41,881 nucleotides of DNA from Thermodesulfobacteriota bacterium (GTDB taxonomy: Bacteria; Desulfobacterota_D; UBA1144; Nemesobacterales; CSP1-2), in the NCBI GenBank assembly GCA_035559815.1, contig DATMAT010000031.1:1-41881 (forward strand), given 5' to 3'. Shown one piece after another: positions 6,931 to 16,215 of the stretch; within the stretch, counting starts at the first letter, position 1, and the number at the start of each line of letters is the position of its first letter. The notes under the pieces are model-generated. The model did not search any database, was not told the origin of the DNA, and worked only from the letters and a program-made list of their open reading frames with translations. The position numbers were made by a program, and so were the translations under genes.

Positions 6931-7863
6931 CTATAGACCGACCGTGCTCTTTTTATCAAAAATCTCTTTCGCCTTCTCCACGTCCTTTCTAATCTCTGCA
7001 ACCAGAGCATCGACGCTTTCGAACCGTCTTTCGTCTCTCAATCTTTCTAAGAACTCCAGTCTCATGGTTTTTCCGTAAACGTCGCCACTGAAATCAAGTA
7101 GGTGAGTTTCTATGAGTAGCTGGTTAGCATCGAAGGTGGGGCGGATACCGACGTTGGTTATGCTCTTGAAGATTTTCTCGTCAATGTACGCCCAGGTAAC
7201 GTAAACTCCTCTTTTAGGAAGAAGCTCCCAGTCGGTATCTAGGTTGGCGGTGGGGAAGCCGAGCACCCTTCCCCTCTTTTCTCCCTCTTTTATTCTGCCC
7301 TCGATAAAGAAATTTCTGCCAAGGAATCTTCCCGCTTTTTCCACCTTTCCGTTTTCGATCAAATCCCTAATAACGGTGCTGCTGACCGGTTCGTTGTCCA
7401 GGGAAACGGGTTCCACTATTTTGGTCTCGAAGCCATGGGTCCTGCCCAGCGATTCCAGCAAATCGATGTTGCCTTCTCTTTTCCTGCCGAAAAAAAAGTC
7501 CGGACCCACGAATATAGTCCTAACACGCAACTTTCTTACTAGGGTGTCTCTCACAAAATCCTTGGCGGATATTTGGGCAAACTCTTTGGTGAAATTAAAG
7601 CATACGGTTATGTCTACTCCTTCTTTCTCCAGGAGTTTCAGTCTTTCTCTCAGGGGGACTATGAGCGGCATGGCTGTTCCGCGGAGCACCTTCTGGGGAT
7701 GAGGGTGAAAAGTGACAACACAGGAATGAAGACCCTTTTCCCGGGCCTCATTTTTCAGGAGCCCGATGATTTTCTTATGTCCTACGTGAACCCCATCGAA
7801 GATTCCGATGGTTACGGATGTAGGAAATTCAAGCGGTTCTTCGGGGTTGAAAATTATCTTCAT
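6931..7863 (-). CDS. ribF: Bifunctional riboflavin kinase/FAD synthetase
   Basis: A 310-residue RibF with the usual two domains. The N-terminal FMN adenylyltransferase domain carries GIFDGVHVGH (20-29, with the HxGH nucleotidyltransferase motif) and SSTVIR (161-166). The C-terminal flavokinase domain carries GFPTANL (202-208) and TNVGIRPTF. It converts riboflavin to FMN and then FAD. Its ATG overlaps the ktrA stop by 4 bp (ATGA, 7860-7863), so it is translationally coupled to the K+ transport genes although the functions are unrelated. Confidence 0.96.
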   Translation of the reverse strand: MKIIFNPEEPLEFPTSVTIGIFDGVHVGHKKIIGLLKNEAREKGLHSCVVTFHPHPQKVLRGTAMPLIVPLRERLKLLEKEGVDITVCFNFTKEFAQISAKDFVRDTLVRKLRVRTIFVGPDFFFGRKREGNIDLLESLGRTHGFETKIVEPVSLDNEPVSSTVIRDLIENGKVEKAGRFLGRNFFIEGRIKEGEKRGRVLGFPTANLDTDWELLPKRGVYVTWAYIDEKIFKSITNVGIRPTFDANQLLIETHLLDFSGDVYGKTMRLEFLERLRDERRFESVDALVAEIRKDVEKAKEIFDKKSTVGL

Positions 7864-8534
7864 ATCCTGAGTTTCTTGAATCCTTCGATTGCTTTCTCCT
7901 CTCCGAGTACGAAGAGTACATCACCGGCCATGATTTTATCCTCCGGACGCGGGACTATGGAAACCTCTTTTCCTTCCGCGGTTTTTCTGTTTATCCAGAC
8001 CACGGTTATGCCATACTTTGACCTTATGTGGGCTTCTTGGAGGGTCTTATCACATAGTTCCTTTGGGGCTTTCATTTCCACTAAGGCGTAGCCCTCGTGG
8101 AGGTTTATCTGTTCAAAAACATGTGGGGTACTCAATTTGTCTGCCAGTCTCAGGGCTGCTTCCCTTTCTGGGAATATAACTTCTGTTGCCCCAATTTTTT
8201 CGACTATTCTAGCGTGGTCCTGAGAAATTGCTTTGACGATTATTCTTGTTATTCCGATGTCGCGTATATGTAAGGTAGCCAGCACGCTTGCATCTATCCT
8301 GCTTTCTCCCAGGCTTATTACCGCTGCATCAATCGACCCCAGGCCGATTTGGTCCAGTGCCTCTCTTTCAGAAACATCTGCTACTACCGCTTCGGAAACA
8401 TAATCCTTGGCCTCAGCAACCCTTTTTTCATCGATGTCGATGGCAATAACTTCCTGGCCTTTTTCAAAAAGTCTTCTTGCCAAATAAGACCCGAAATTGC
8501 CCAGCCCGCAAACTAGAAATCTGGCTCTCTTCAT
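7860..8534 (-). CDS. ktrA: KtrA-type potassium channel regulatory subunit (RCK)
   Basis: A 224-residue cytoplasmic RCK protein: RCK_N with the Rossmann motif GLGNFG (10-15) and acidic residues D33/D35 that should bind the ribose of NAD(H)/ATP, followed by an RCK_C domain (about 140-224). A single RCK_N/RCK_C unit of about 220 residues is the KtrA/KtrC architecture, unlike the doubled TrkA at 11454. Octameric KtrA rings gate the KtrB pore in response to ATP/ADP. It overlaps both ktrB (8531-8534) and ribF (7860-7863) by 4 bp, so the three form one coupled operon. Confidence 0.92.
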   Translation of the reverse strand: MKRARFLVCGLGNFGSYLARRLFEKGQEVIAIDIDEKRVAEAKDYVSEAVVADVSEREALDQIGLGSIDAAVISLGESRIDASVLATLHIRDIGITRIIVKAISQDHARIVEKIGATEVIFPEREAALRLADKLSTPHVFEQINLHEGYALVEMKAPKELCDKTLQEAHIRSKYGITVVWINRKTAEGKEVSIVPRPEDKIMAGDVLFVLGEEKAIEGFKKLRI

Positions 8535-9871
8535 CCAACCATGACTCTTTCTTCTGCGTATTTAAAACGAACTGGCTTTTCTCCTCCGACTGCCAGGGCG
8601 ATGGCAAGTGGTCCCACCCTTCCGATAAGCATAGTGAAGATTACCACAATTTTACCAAAAGTTGAGAGCTTTGCGGTAAGCCCGAGGGAGAGCCCCACTG
8701 TTCCAAAAGCAGATACGATTTCAAAAAGCGCATCCATATAGATACCGGGCATTTTAGTATAGGAGATTGCCCAACTTTCTGATGCAGTCAGCACTACTGA
8801 CATGAAAATTATCACCAGTGAACTTGCCGTGACCACGGCAATACCCTTGGATACAAGGTCTCGGGGTATTGTTCTATTAGAAAGAAAAACCTCTTCTCTT
8901 CCCAAGGAGCGGTCTTTGATGAAAGCGAGCAGCACGGCGAGGGTTGAAGTTTTTATACCGCCGCCGCATGAGCCCGGAGATGCACCGATAAACATTAAAA
9001 TAATCATGATGAAAAGCGTAGAGCTTGAGAATAGGGTGAGGTCTATGGTGTTAAATCCGGTCGTCCTGGCAGTAGCAGATTGAAAAATAGAAATGAGAAT
9101 TTTCTCTTTTAGCGGCATTTCTTTCAAAGCTCCATTCCATTCAAGCCCCAGGATGGCTACCCCGCCGCCCACTAGGAGAACTACGCTTAGTAAAAGTACG
9201 ATCCGGGAATGAAGGGAGATTTGCGGAATTTTTTTCAAAAAGTAGAGTCTCAAGTCGCGGACAACCAAAAAACCTATACCGCCGGTCACTAGGACGAAGA
9301 TCAGAACCAGGTTTACTCCGGTATGATTCTTATATCCGATGAAGCTATCCGGGTAAAAGGAGAAGCCAGCATTGCAGAAAGCAGCCACCGAATGGAAAAG
9401 AGCGGTAAAAAAACCACCTTCCGGAATAAACATGAAAAGAAAGAGCGCTCCTACAAGTTCGACCAGTAATGTAAATAGAACAATCTCGAATAACAGTGTT
9501 CTGAAGTTGGTCACCCCGAAATGGGCGAAGGAGTCACGTATCACTGCTCTATTCTTCAAGCTCAGTCTGCCGGTGAGTACGGAAGTAAAAACGGCGCCGT
9601 AGGTAGCAATACCCAGCCCTCCTACCTGAATCAGTAGAAGAATCACTATCTTCCCAAAATCGGTAAATTTAGTGCCGGTGTCTACCACAATTAGTCCAGT
9701 AACACACACTGCAGACGTGGCCGTAAAAAGGGCATCGACGAAGGATATTCCGCCATGGGTGGCGATAGGGAGTTTGAGTAGAACTCCCCCGATGACACAT
9801 GCGGCGGCGAATGTTAGGACGACAAGCTGTGTGGGATTAAGTTCTTTAAGCCGGTCTTTCTGTTCGGGCAT
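8531..9871 (-). CDS. ktrB: KtrB-type potassium uptake membrane subunit
   Basis: A 446-residue membrane protein of the TrkH/KtrB superfamily of K+ transporters, with four M1-pore-M2 repeats. The four selectivity-filter glycines are visible: G59 (AVCVTGL), G169 (FCNAGF), G272 (ARTTGFN) and G393 (FGTVGL). The flexible intramembrane loop after the third pore is GASPGSCGGG (296-305), the gate typical of KtrB. KtrB systems usually import K+ with Na+ coupling. The start is an ATG at 9871 with no good Shine-Dalgarno, only about 18 bp from an extended -10 element, so the leader is probably very short. Confidence 0.92.
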   Translation of the reverse strand: MPEQKDRLKELNPTQLVVLTFAAACVIGGVLLKLPIATHGGISFVDALFTATSAVCVTGLIVVDTGTKFTDFGKIVILLLIQVGGLGIATYGAVFTSVLTGRLSLKNRAVIRDSFAHFGVTNFRTLLFEIVLFTLLVELVGALFLFMFIPEGGFFTALFHSVAAFCNAGFSFYPDSFIGYKNHTGVNLVLIFVLVTGGIGFLVVRDLRLYFLKKIPQISLHSRIVLLLSVVLLVGGGVAILGLEWNGALKEMPLKEKILISIFQSATARTTGFNTIDLTLFSSSTLFIMIILMFIGASPGSCGGGIKTSTLAVLLAFIKDRSLGREEVFLSNRTIPRDLVSKGIAVVTASSLVIIFMSVVLTASESWAISYTKMPGIYMDALFEIVSAFGTVGLSLGLTAKLSTFGKIVVIFTMLIGRVGPLAIALAVGGEKPVRFKYAEERVMVG

Positions 9872-9888
9872 CTAATAAATTGGGGGAT

Positions 9889-9897
9889 ATTATACCA
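9889..9897 (-). promoter_or_regulatory. Candidate extended -10 promoter of the ktrB-ktrA-ribF operon
   Basis: The minus strand reads TGGTATAAT, a perfect TATAAT preceded by TGG (extended -10), 17 bp upstream of the ktrB ATG. No -35 with 16-18 bp spacing is evident, which extended -10 promoters tolerate. The predicted transcript leader is only about 10-12 nt. Confidence 0.5.
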
Positions 9898-10002
9898 TTT
9901 TCAGTCGTTCAAATGCTTTGGTTTAATGCGGGAAGGTTTATTTAATAATCTTGGATTAGCGGAAATAGATTGTGCTTTCGGAAATTGGGCTTAACGTTGG
10001 CG

Positions 10003-11454
10003 TTACTTTCTCCAGAACGCCGGGGCAAAAAGAACCAGGATGGTGAATAGTTCAAGCCTTCCCAGAAGCATAAGCAGCGAGAGGACGATTTTGGACAAGG
10101 AGGTTAGGCCGGCGTAGTTGAGAGTGGGGCCTACTTGCTCCAGCCCTGGTCCTACGTTCCCAATGGTTGCCGCACAGGCCGAAATTGCGGTAACTATAGA
10201 GGCCCCTTCAGCCATGATAAGCAAGGTTCCGATTAGAAAGACCACCAAGTAAAGCAAAAAGAATCCGGTTGCACTGGATACCGCTTCTTCGCTGACTGCT
10301 TTTTTCCCTAGCCTTATCGGTAGGACCGCCTTTGGATAAATCAACTTGTGAATTTCTCTGTAGCATTTTTTCAAAAGAATCATGATGCGTATGTTTTTGA
10401 TAGCACCGGAGGTCGACCCGGCACAACCTCCCAGAAACATCAGTATCAGAAGAAGCCATTTGGAGAAGGAAGGCCACAGGTCAAAATTATCCGTGGCAAA
10501 GCCGGTGGTGGTTCCTATCGATACTACTTGGAACGAAGCGGCTCTCAGAGCATCGAGAAAGTCCGGATTCATTCTCATCCATAGCTCTAACGTCACGAGG
10601 ATAATTGCGCCGATGGTTAAAAACAGATAGAACCCAAATTCGGGGTCCCGGATAAGCTTCTTGTAGTCTCCTCTCAAGAGTCCGTAATGAAGGACGAAAT
10701 TCATCCCGGCGATAAACATAAAAAAAATGACCACAATCTCGATGTAGGGGTTTCCAAAGGCACCGATGCTCAGGTTCTTAGTCGAGTATCCGCCCGTAGA
10801 CATGGTGGAGAAGGTGTGGACGATGGAATCGTAGACCGACATCCCGGCCAAGAAAAGCAACAAAGCCTGGATGGCCGAAAACAGCAGATACACAACCCAC
10901 AGTTTTTTTGCCGTCTCCGTAATCCGCGGCGTCAGCTTTTCGGTAGTAGGACCGGGAACCTCCAGGGACATAAGCTGCATCCCGCCCACCGCTAACCGGG
11001 GAAGAATGGCGATTCCCAGGATTATGATGCCCATTCCGCCAAGCCATTGGGTGAGGTTTCGCCAGAACAAGATTCCGTGCGGGAATAATTCGATGTCCCT
11101 CATGACACTAGCTCCGGTGGTAGTGAATCCGGATACCGATTCAAAAAAGGCGTCAACCGGATTTTCGAAAACGCCGTAGACAACATAAGGAATAGCCCCA
11201 AAAATGCTGGCGGACAACCAGCACAGGCTGGCGATGAGAAAGGCCTCCCTTCTCTCCAGTTCCTCGAAATCCTCGGATGTTTTAGTCAGAATCTCCAAGG
11301 TCAGTCCAAATACGGAGGTTATAATGGCAGAAATCAGAAAGGTCTCTAGGTCGTCCTCCCCGTAGATGAGGGAACAAACCGCCGGGACCAGCATAAGCAG
11401 TCCCAAAAATTTTAGAAAGTGGCCTATGGGATTGAGGGAAAGTTTTATGTTCAC
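10003..11454 (-). CDS. trkH: TrkH-type potassium uptake membrane subunit
   Basis: A 483-residue TrkH, the length of classical TrkH/TrkG with extra N-terminal helices compared with KtrB. Filter glycines of the four pore loops: G114 (GFTTTGAS), G221/G222 (STMSTGGYS), G318 (IGTTTGFA) and G432-G435 (ATIGNVGPG). It forms the K+ pathway in the inner membrane and is regulated by TrkA. The start is a GTG sharing its first base with the trkA TAG stop (TAGTG at 11454), so the pair is tightly coupled. It is followed by a 131-bp spacer before the ktrB operon. Confidence 0.94.
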   Translation of the reverse strand: MNIKLSLNPIGHFLKFLGLLMLVPAVCSLIYGEDDLETFLISAIITSVFGLTLEILTKTSEDFEELERREAFLIASLCWLSASIFGAIPYVVYGVFENPVDAFFESVSGFTTTGASVMRDIELFPHGILFWRNLTQWLGGMGIIILGIAILPRLAVGGMQLMSLEVPGPTTEKLTPRITETAKKLWVVYLLFSAIQALLLFLAGMSVYDSIVHTFSTMSTGGYSTKNLSIGAFGNPYIEIVVIFFMFIAGMNFVLHYGLLRGDYKKLIRDPEFGFYLFLTIGAIILVTLELWMRMNPDFLDALRAASFQVVSIGTTTGFATDNFDLWPSFSKWLLLILMFLGGCAGSTSGAIKNIRIMILLKKCYREIHKLIYPKAVLPIRLGKKAVSEEAVSSATGFFLLYLVVFLIGTLLIMAEGASIVTAISACAATIGNVGPGLEQVGPTLNYAGLTSLSKIVLSLLMLLGRLELFTILVLFAPAFWRK

Positions 11455-12776
11455 TAGCCGAGAATCTTCTCTACGTTTTTTACTGCCTCGGGAAGAGAGA
11501 AAACAATTAGCCTGTCCCCTAGAAGCGGTTTGTAGTCTCCCCGGGGTATGATTACTTCGCTCCCACGAGAGACAATTCCGACTATGGCCCCATGTGGAAA
11601 TCCTGCTTTTTGAAGCGGACAGTCGAGGATTTTTGTATTCTTGGTTACTTCAAATTCCAGCACTTCTGCTTTTCCTTCTTCGACTAGAGCTACGTGAGTA
11701 ACCCCCCCGATTCTTAGATGGCTCAAAATTTCGTTAGCGGTGGCAAGCCTCACGCTCACCGCCCTGTCCACGCCGATCGCCTCGATTACCTCTATGTACT
11801 CGGGCTTGGTGTAGAGAACAGTAGCCTTCTTAGCCCCCAGATTCTTGGCCAGGAGTGCGCTGAATACATTATCCTCGTCATCACCGGTGAGGGCGATGAA
11901 GTAATCGGCGGAAGCGACGCCGGCTTCTTTGAGCGTTTCGCTGTCTGTGGCATCGCCATTGAATACTAACACGCTCGGTAGATCTTCGGCGATTCTCCTG
12001 GCCTGGTTAGGGTCATTCTCGATTAACCTCACGGAAATCTCATGCTCACAAAGGTTCATCGCCACTTTACTACCGATTTTTCCACCGCCTACTATGACCA
12101 CCGATTCTACTTTTTCCTCTCTCACTCCAAGAAGTTCCTTGAGTCTTTGAAGGACCGACGGGACTCCAAAGGCAAAAACGTAGTCTCCTGCCTTTAACCT
12201 GGTTTCCCCGGTGGGTATGGTAATCTTTCCGTTTCTGGATACTGCCACGAATATCCAGGATTTAGCCGGGCCCAGCTCGGCTAGCTTCTTTCCGATTATC
12301 GGGGCGGATTCTTCTATCTTTAGCTTCAGCATCTGAATCTTGCCCATGGCAAACGTTTCCGTCTTCCAGGCGAAAGGTGCACTGATGAGGCCGGTAATTT
12401 TCTCGGCAACTATAGACCCGGTATTGACGATTAGTATCTCCGGCCTTTTGAGAAGAGCCGGATACTCCAGGTATCTGGGGTCGTCAATCCGGGCAATGAC
12501 CCTTTGGATCCCGTGAGAGTGGGAAAAAAGGGCGGAAAGGATATTGGTTCGGTCATCTCCGGAGACGCAAATTACTATATCAGCCTTCTCTATCTCCGCT
12601 TCTTTCAAGACGGCCGGGTTGTCTCCGTCGCCCTGAATGGTAAGAACGTCGAGTGTTTCTTTAATCCGCTCGACCGTGTCCCTCTCTTTCTCGATGACCA
12701 CGATGTCGTGTTCCTGAGAGAGACTTTTTGCCAGAAAGGACCCGATTTGACCGGCTCCTATGATTACAATGCGCAT
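11454..12776 (-). CDS. trkA: TrkA potassium uptake regulatory protein
   Basis: A 440-residue protein made of two tandem RCK units, as in classical TrkA. First Rossmann motif GAGQIG (7-12) with E29 at the end of strand 2; second Rossmann motif GGGKIG (230-235). RCK_C domains lie at about 140-220 and 360-440. TrkA assembles as a ring under TrkH and controls it through NAD(H) and ATP binding. The ATG at 12776 is preceded by an AGGA-like Shine-Dalgarno. It is the first gene of the trkA-trkH pair. Confidence 0.95.
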   Translation of the reverse strand: MRIVIIGAGQIGSFLAKSLSQEHDIVVIEKERDTVERIKETLDVLTIQGDGDNPAVLKEAEIEKADIVICVSGDDRTNILSALFSHSHGIQRVIARIDDPRYLEYPALLKRPEILIVNTGSIVAEKITGLISAPFAWKTETFAMGKIQMLKLKIEESAPIIGKKLAELGPAKSWIFVAVSRNGKITIPTGETRLKAGDYVFAFGVPSVLQRLKELLGVREEKVESVVIVGGGKIGSKVAMNLCEHEISVRLIENDPNQARRIAEDLPSVLVFNGDATDSETLKEAGVASADYFIALTGDDEDNVFSALLAKNLGAKKATVLYTKPEYIEVIEAIGVDRAVSVRLATANEILSHLRIGGVTHVALVEEGKAEVLEFEVTKNTKILDCPLQKAGFPHGAIVGIVSRGSEVIIPRGDYKPLLGDRLIVFSLPEAVKNVEKILG

Positions 12777-12919
12777 TCAAGAATTCCTGTATTAAATAAT
12801 GGGTATGGTGTTATGGAGTAGTAAGTTTAACAACTCTATCCCACTTTACAAAATGCTTTCTTTGCCTGGAATGGTTTGAATTCGTTCTATATGGGGCAAT
12901 AAAAGATCGCCCTCGCTTT

Positions 12920-13675
12920 CTAGCTCCTAGCCTTGGCGGCGGCCCTAAGCTGAATGAGCTTCAAAACCCCTAGAATTATTATTCCAACTGAAATTAGCTG
13001 AGCCTGAGAAAGTCCGGGAATAAAGCTGGGACTGGTATTTCGGATGAATTCTATGAGAAATCTTTCAATTCCCAGTAAGATAAACATGACTGAGGAGAGC
13101 CAGCCATTAGGTCTCTCTTTCTTACGAATCTTCCAGATAAAGAGGAATAAACCAATCATTAGGAGGGTGTCATATACCTGGGTGGGATGAACCCTTTCCA
13201 TGGTTGGGGGCGCACCATGGGGAAAAGCCATAGCCCAGGGCAGGTCTGACGGGGTTCCGTAATCGTCGCCCACCAGAAAGCAGCCGACCCTGCCGACAGC
13301 GTATGCCAATATGAGCCCGGGGGCCAGGGAGTCCGTGACTGCCCAGTAGCTTACTTTTTTTTTCCATACAACGAGCCCGATCAGCAAGAGGGCCCCGATC
13401 AACCCTCCATAGAAGGTGAGTCCTGAGGAGAGATACTGGACGGGGTCAGCTACCAGTTCGGATAAAGTTACATTCTGTAGGAGGAAAAGGACCTTTCCCC
13501 CGCCTATTCCTCCTAATACACAGGCGAGGAGTAGCAAATCAGCCAGGTTCCCGTTTAGTCCCCTCCGCTTGAGTTCTATCTCACCTAACCAGTAACCAAC
13601 CAGGAAGGCAAGGAGTACCATGACGGAGTAGGAGGAGATTACCACGTCTCCTATTCTAAAAAGCACCGGGTACAT
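12920..13675 (-). CDS. lgt: Prolipoprotein diacylglyceryl transferase
   Basis: A 251-residue inner-membrane enzyme with about seven hydrophobic segments. It moves diacylglycerol from phosphatidylglycerol to the lipobox cysteine of prolipoproteins. The Lgt signature is GRVGCFLVGDDYG (128-140), with conserved Arg129, followed by HPTQVYD (163-169). Where E. coli has FHGG around His103, this protein has FYGG (88-91), a variation also seen in other phyla. It lies downstream of recJ with a 167-bp spacer and upstream of trkA. Confidence 0.95.
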   Translation of the reverse strand: MYPVLFRIGDVVISSYSVMVLLAFLVGYWLGEIELKRRGLNGNLADLLLLACVLGGIGGGKVLFLLQNVTLSELVADPVQYLSSGLTFYGGLIGALLLIGLVVWKKKVSYWAVTDSLAPGLILAYAVGRVGCFLVGDDYGTPSDLPWAMAFPHGAPPTMERVHPTQVYDTLLMIGLFLFIWKIRKKERPNGWLSSVMFILLGIERFLIEFIRNTSPSFIPGLSQAQLISVGIIILGVLKLIQLRAAAKARS

Positions 13676-13842
13676 ATATCTTCTCGACTCCGCTTTTTAT
13701 TTTGAGGAGTTTAAAGCTAACACGGTTTGAATGGAGCTGCAAATGGATTTGTTTTCTTATGGCTAAAGCCAACCACTCTGATAAACAGCACTTAGTCGGT
13801 TCATGTAGACAGCACAGCCTTTCCCGCTTTCGCCATTCCCTA

Positions 13843-15537
13843 TTACCAATCCACATCCATTATGCGGAGCCTAACCTCTTTTTTTCCATTCCAGGTGTTG
13901 AACTCCGGAGTGAAAACAACGTCAACCTTATGGGGAAGGGTAACCGGCTCTTTGAGGTTAAACCAGATGGCATCAAAAAATCTCCCATTCTGTCTTAGCT
14001 TAAGGCCCAGGTGTTTATCTTTATAGTTTCGTTGGGAAACTACGTCGACCGATTGTGCCAAAAGGAGCGGCTCATGATTTCCAATCCCAAAAGGGGCGAG
14101 TAGACCGAGCTCGGAGACCACCGAATCGTTGATATCGGCTAGATTCACCAGACAATCGATCTTGAGCTTCGATACAAAGTCACCGTCTGATTTTTGAACC
14201 GCTTTTTCAAACAGGGCCCTTAACTTATCGATGTTTTCCTCTTTGATGGAGATACCTGCGGCCAACTCATGCCCACCGAATTTCTGGAATAGTTCCCCGC
14301 ACTCGGAAAGCGCCGAATAGATATTTATTCCCTCGACGCTCCTGCCCGACCCTTTGCCGATTCCATCATCGCCGACGGCAATGAGAATGGCCGGCCTTTG
14401 GTATCTTTCCACGATTCTCGATGCCACTATGCCTATTACTCCGGGGTGCCAATTTGGAGACGACAGAACCAGGGAGTTAGAATTGAGAAGGCTGGGATTA
14501 GACTCGATTTGTGAAACAGCATCGATAAAAATCTCCTCTTCGATATCCTGCCTCTTTGAGTTTTCCTGGTTGAGTTTTTTGGCCAGCTCCCTGGCCCGTT
14601 CCAAATCCGAAGCGATCAAAAGCTCAACGGCGGCTCTGGCGCTGTTTAATCTTCCCGAGGCGTTCACCCTGGGGCCGAGTTTGAAGCCGAGATCATAAGA
14701 ATCTACCGCTTCCTTGATGCCGCTAGCCTCCTTCAGTGCCATAATCCCCGGGCGCTTGGGGTTTAACATCCTCTTTATTCCCTCTTTCACCAGGATGCGG
14801 TTTACGTTTGTAAGAGGCGCGCAGTCGGCTACCGTTCCTAGGGCAACTAGGTCTAGGTAATCCCCCAGGTTGGGCTCGGTTCCTTTGAAAAAACCGGAAT
14901 CCCTGAGGGCTCTTCTCAAAGCTATGGCCAGGTTGTAGACCACTCCGACGCCGGTAACCTCCTTCCCGGGATAGGCACATCCGGATTGGTGCGGATTCAA
15001 GACCGAAACGGCGTCGGGAATTAGTTCCGGTGGTTCGTGATGGTCAGTAACGATGAAATCGATTCCTAATTTTTTGGCCTCTTCTACCTCTTTCCAGGCG
15101 GTAATGCCACAATCACCCGAGATTATCAAGGAGACCTCTTCCGCCTTGAGTTTGTGAATGGCCTCCGTGTTAACACCATATCCCTCTTTTATCCGGTCCG
15201 GGTTATAGTAGGTGACGCTGGCGCCTAGATTACCGAGAAAGGTATATAGTAGAGCGGTAGCGGTAACGCCGTCGACATCGTAGTCTCCATAAATGGCAAT
15301 CTTCTCTTTTTTCTCTACGGCCGATTTTAATCTTTCTACTGCCTTGTCCATACCCTTCATGAGATAAGGTGAAGGGAGGTCAAAGAGGCTGCTTTTGATG
15401 AAGAGCTCTGCCTCCGCTTCGTTCTCTACTCCGCGGTTAATCAAAACCTGAGCGGTGAGAGGAGATATTCCGAGGGTCTTGGTAATTTTCTCTCTGAGCT
15501 TGGGATTTTCTTTTTCTAAAACCCAGTTTTTTTTCAT
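13843..15537 (-). CDS. recJ: Single-stranded-DNA-specific exonuclease RecJ
   Basis: A 564-residue RecJ (E. coli 577), a 5'-3' ssDNA exonuclease of recombination and base-excision repair. DHH-family metal motifs are present: GDYDVDG (84-90; D85, D87, D89), GDCG (141-144), TDHHE (164-168), and the DHHA1 region with GGHELAAG. Conserved GPRVNASGRLNSAR lies near residue 290. The C-terminal OB-like domain is present, so the gene is full length. The next upstream gene on the strand is aroQ, separated by a repeat-bearing spacer. Confidence 0.96.
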   Translation of the reverse strand: MKKNWVLEKENPKLREKITKTLGISPLTAQVLINRGVENEAEAELFIKSSLFDLPSPYLMKGMDKAVERLKSAVEKKEKIAIYGDYDVDGVTATALLYTFLGNLGASVTYYNPDRIKEGYGVNTEAIHKLKAEEVSLIISGDCGITAWKEVEEAKKLGIDFIVTDHHEPPELIPDAVSVLNPHQSGCAYPGKEVTGVGVVYNLAIALRRALRDSGFFKGTEPNLGDYLDLVALGTVADCAPLTNVNRILVKEGIKRMLNPKRPGIMALKEASGIKEAVDSYDLGFKLGPRVNASGRLNSARAAVELLIASDLERARELAKKLNQENSKRQDIEEEIFIDAVSQIESNPSLLNSNSLVLSSPNWHPGVIGIVASRIVERYQRPAILIAVGDDGIGKGSGRSVEGINIYSALSECGELFQKFGGHELAAGISIKEENIDKLRALFEKAVQKSDGDFVSKLKIDCLVNLADINDSVVSELGLLAPFGIGNHEPLLLAQSVDVVSQRNYKDKHLGLKLRQNGRFFDAIWFNLKEPVTLPHKVDVVFTPEFNTWNGKKEVRLRIMDVDW

Positions 15538-15549
15538 TTGTTAATATCT

Positions 15550-15703
15550 AGCCACGAATATTCACGAATCAGCACTGATGCAACAATCCCAGACTTCGTC
15601 GAGAGCTCAATCGAACGATGCATGATCCGTGATTAAAGAAAATTTTCTATCCTGCATCGTGTATCGTGCATCTCGATCGCTTTCATTCGTATCAATTCGT
15701 GGT
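15550..15703. repeat. Nested inverted repeats between recJ and aroQ
   Basis: Outer arms: GCCACGAATATTCACGAATC (15551-15570) with its inverse ATTCGTATCAATTCGTGG (about 15684-15701). Inner arms: TCGAACGATGCATGATCCGTGAT (15611-15633) with the inverted CTGCATCGTGTATCGTGCATCTCGA (15652-15676). Both types resemble mobile-looking intergenic elements; the inner one is related to the hairpin at 16216-16285. Confidence 0.65.
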
Positions 15704-16147
15704 TTACTCGCTTTTCCTCTTCAGGTGGCTCACCAGCCCTCTCAATCCCAGCAGGTAACTATCCACCCCGAATCCGGATATTACCCCAATGGCCACGCCG
15801 GAAATAAAAGACTTCTGTCTGAACTCCTCTCGTTTAAAAATGTTTGAAATATGAACCTCCGCTGTGGGTATGCCGGTAGAGGTAATGGCGTCTCTAATGG
15901 CGATGCTGGTATGGGTATAAGCGCCTGGATTAATAACTATTCCATTCAATTTTCCCATCCCTTCCTGAATTTTGCTTACTATATCGCCCTCAGAGTTTGA
16001 CTGGAAGAAATCAATACCAATGCCCAATACCTTTGCCTCTTTCTGGAGAAGGTTGTTGATTTCATCCAGGTTTGTCGTGCCGTATACTTCCGGCTCTCGT
16101 TTTCCGAGAAGGTTGAGATTGGGTCCGTGTATTACCAGGATCTTCAT
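15704..16147 (-). CDS. aroQ: 3-dehydroquinate dehydratase, type II
   Basis: A 147-residue type II dehydroquinase of the shikimate pathway (3-dehydroquinate to 3-dehydroshikimate), active as a dodecamer. Key features are [16 protein letters not shown] (8-23, catalytic Tyr22), NPGAYTHTS (73-81), EVHISN (97-102, catalytic His99) and the R110 region (EEFRQKS). Length matches the family. The gene sits alone between two repeat clusters on the same strand as recJ and the TPR gene. Its pathway partner aroE is at 5945. Confidence 0.96.
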   Translation of the reverse strand: MKILVIHGPNLNLLGKREPEVYGTTNLDEINNLLQKEAKVLGIGIDFFQSNSEGDIVSKIQEGMGKLNGIVINPGAYTHTSIAIRDAITSTGIPTAEVHISNIFKREEFRQKSFISGVAIGVISGFGVDSYLLGLRGLVSHLKRKSE

Positions 16148-16215
16148 TTTTTAGTCCTCGATGATGCATTTAAATCATTAATTAACATAGGCCTGGTGCA
16201 AAGACAAACTATGTA

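Noticed and set aside
13656-13856. 66-codon minus-strand ORF between lgt and recJ
   Set aside because: No homology, overlaps both genes and has no ribosome binding site.
15629-15847. 72-codon plus-strand ORF over the recJ-aroQ repeat
   Set aside because: Composed of repeat sequence and the antisense of aroQ.
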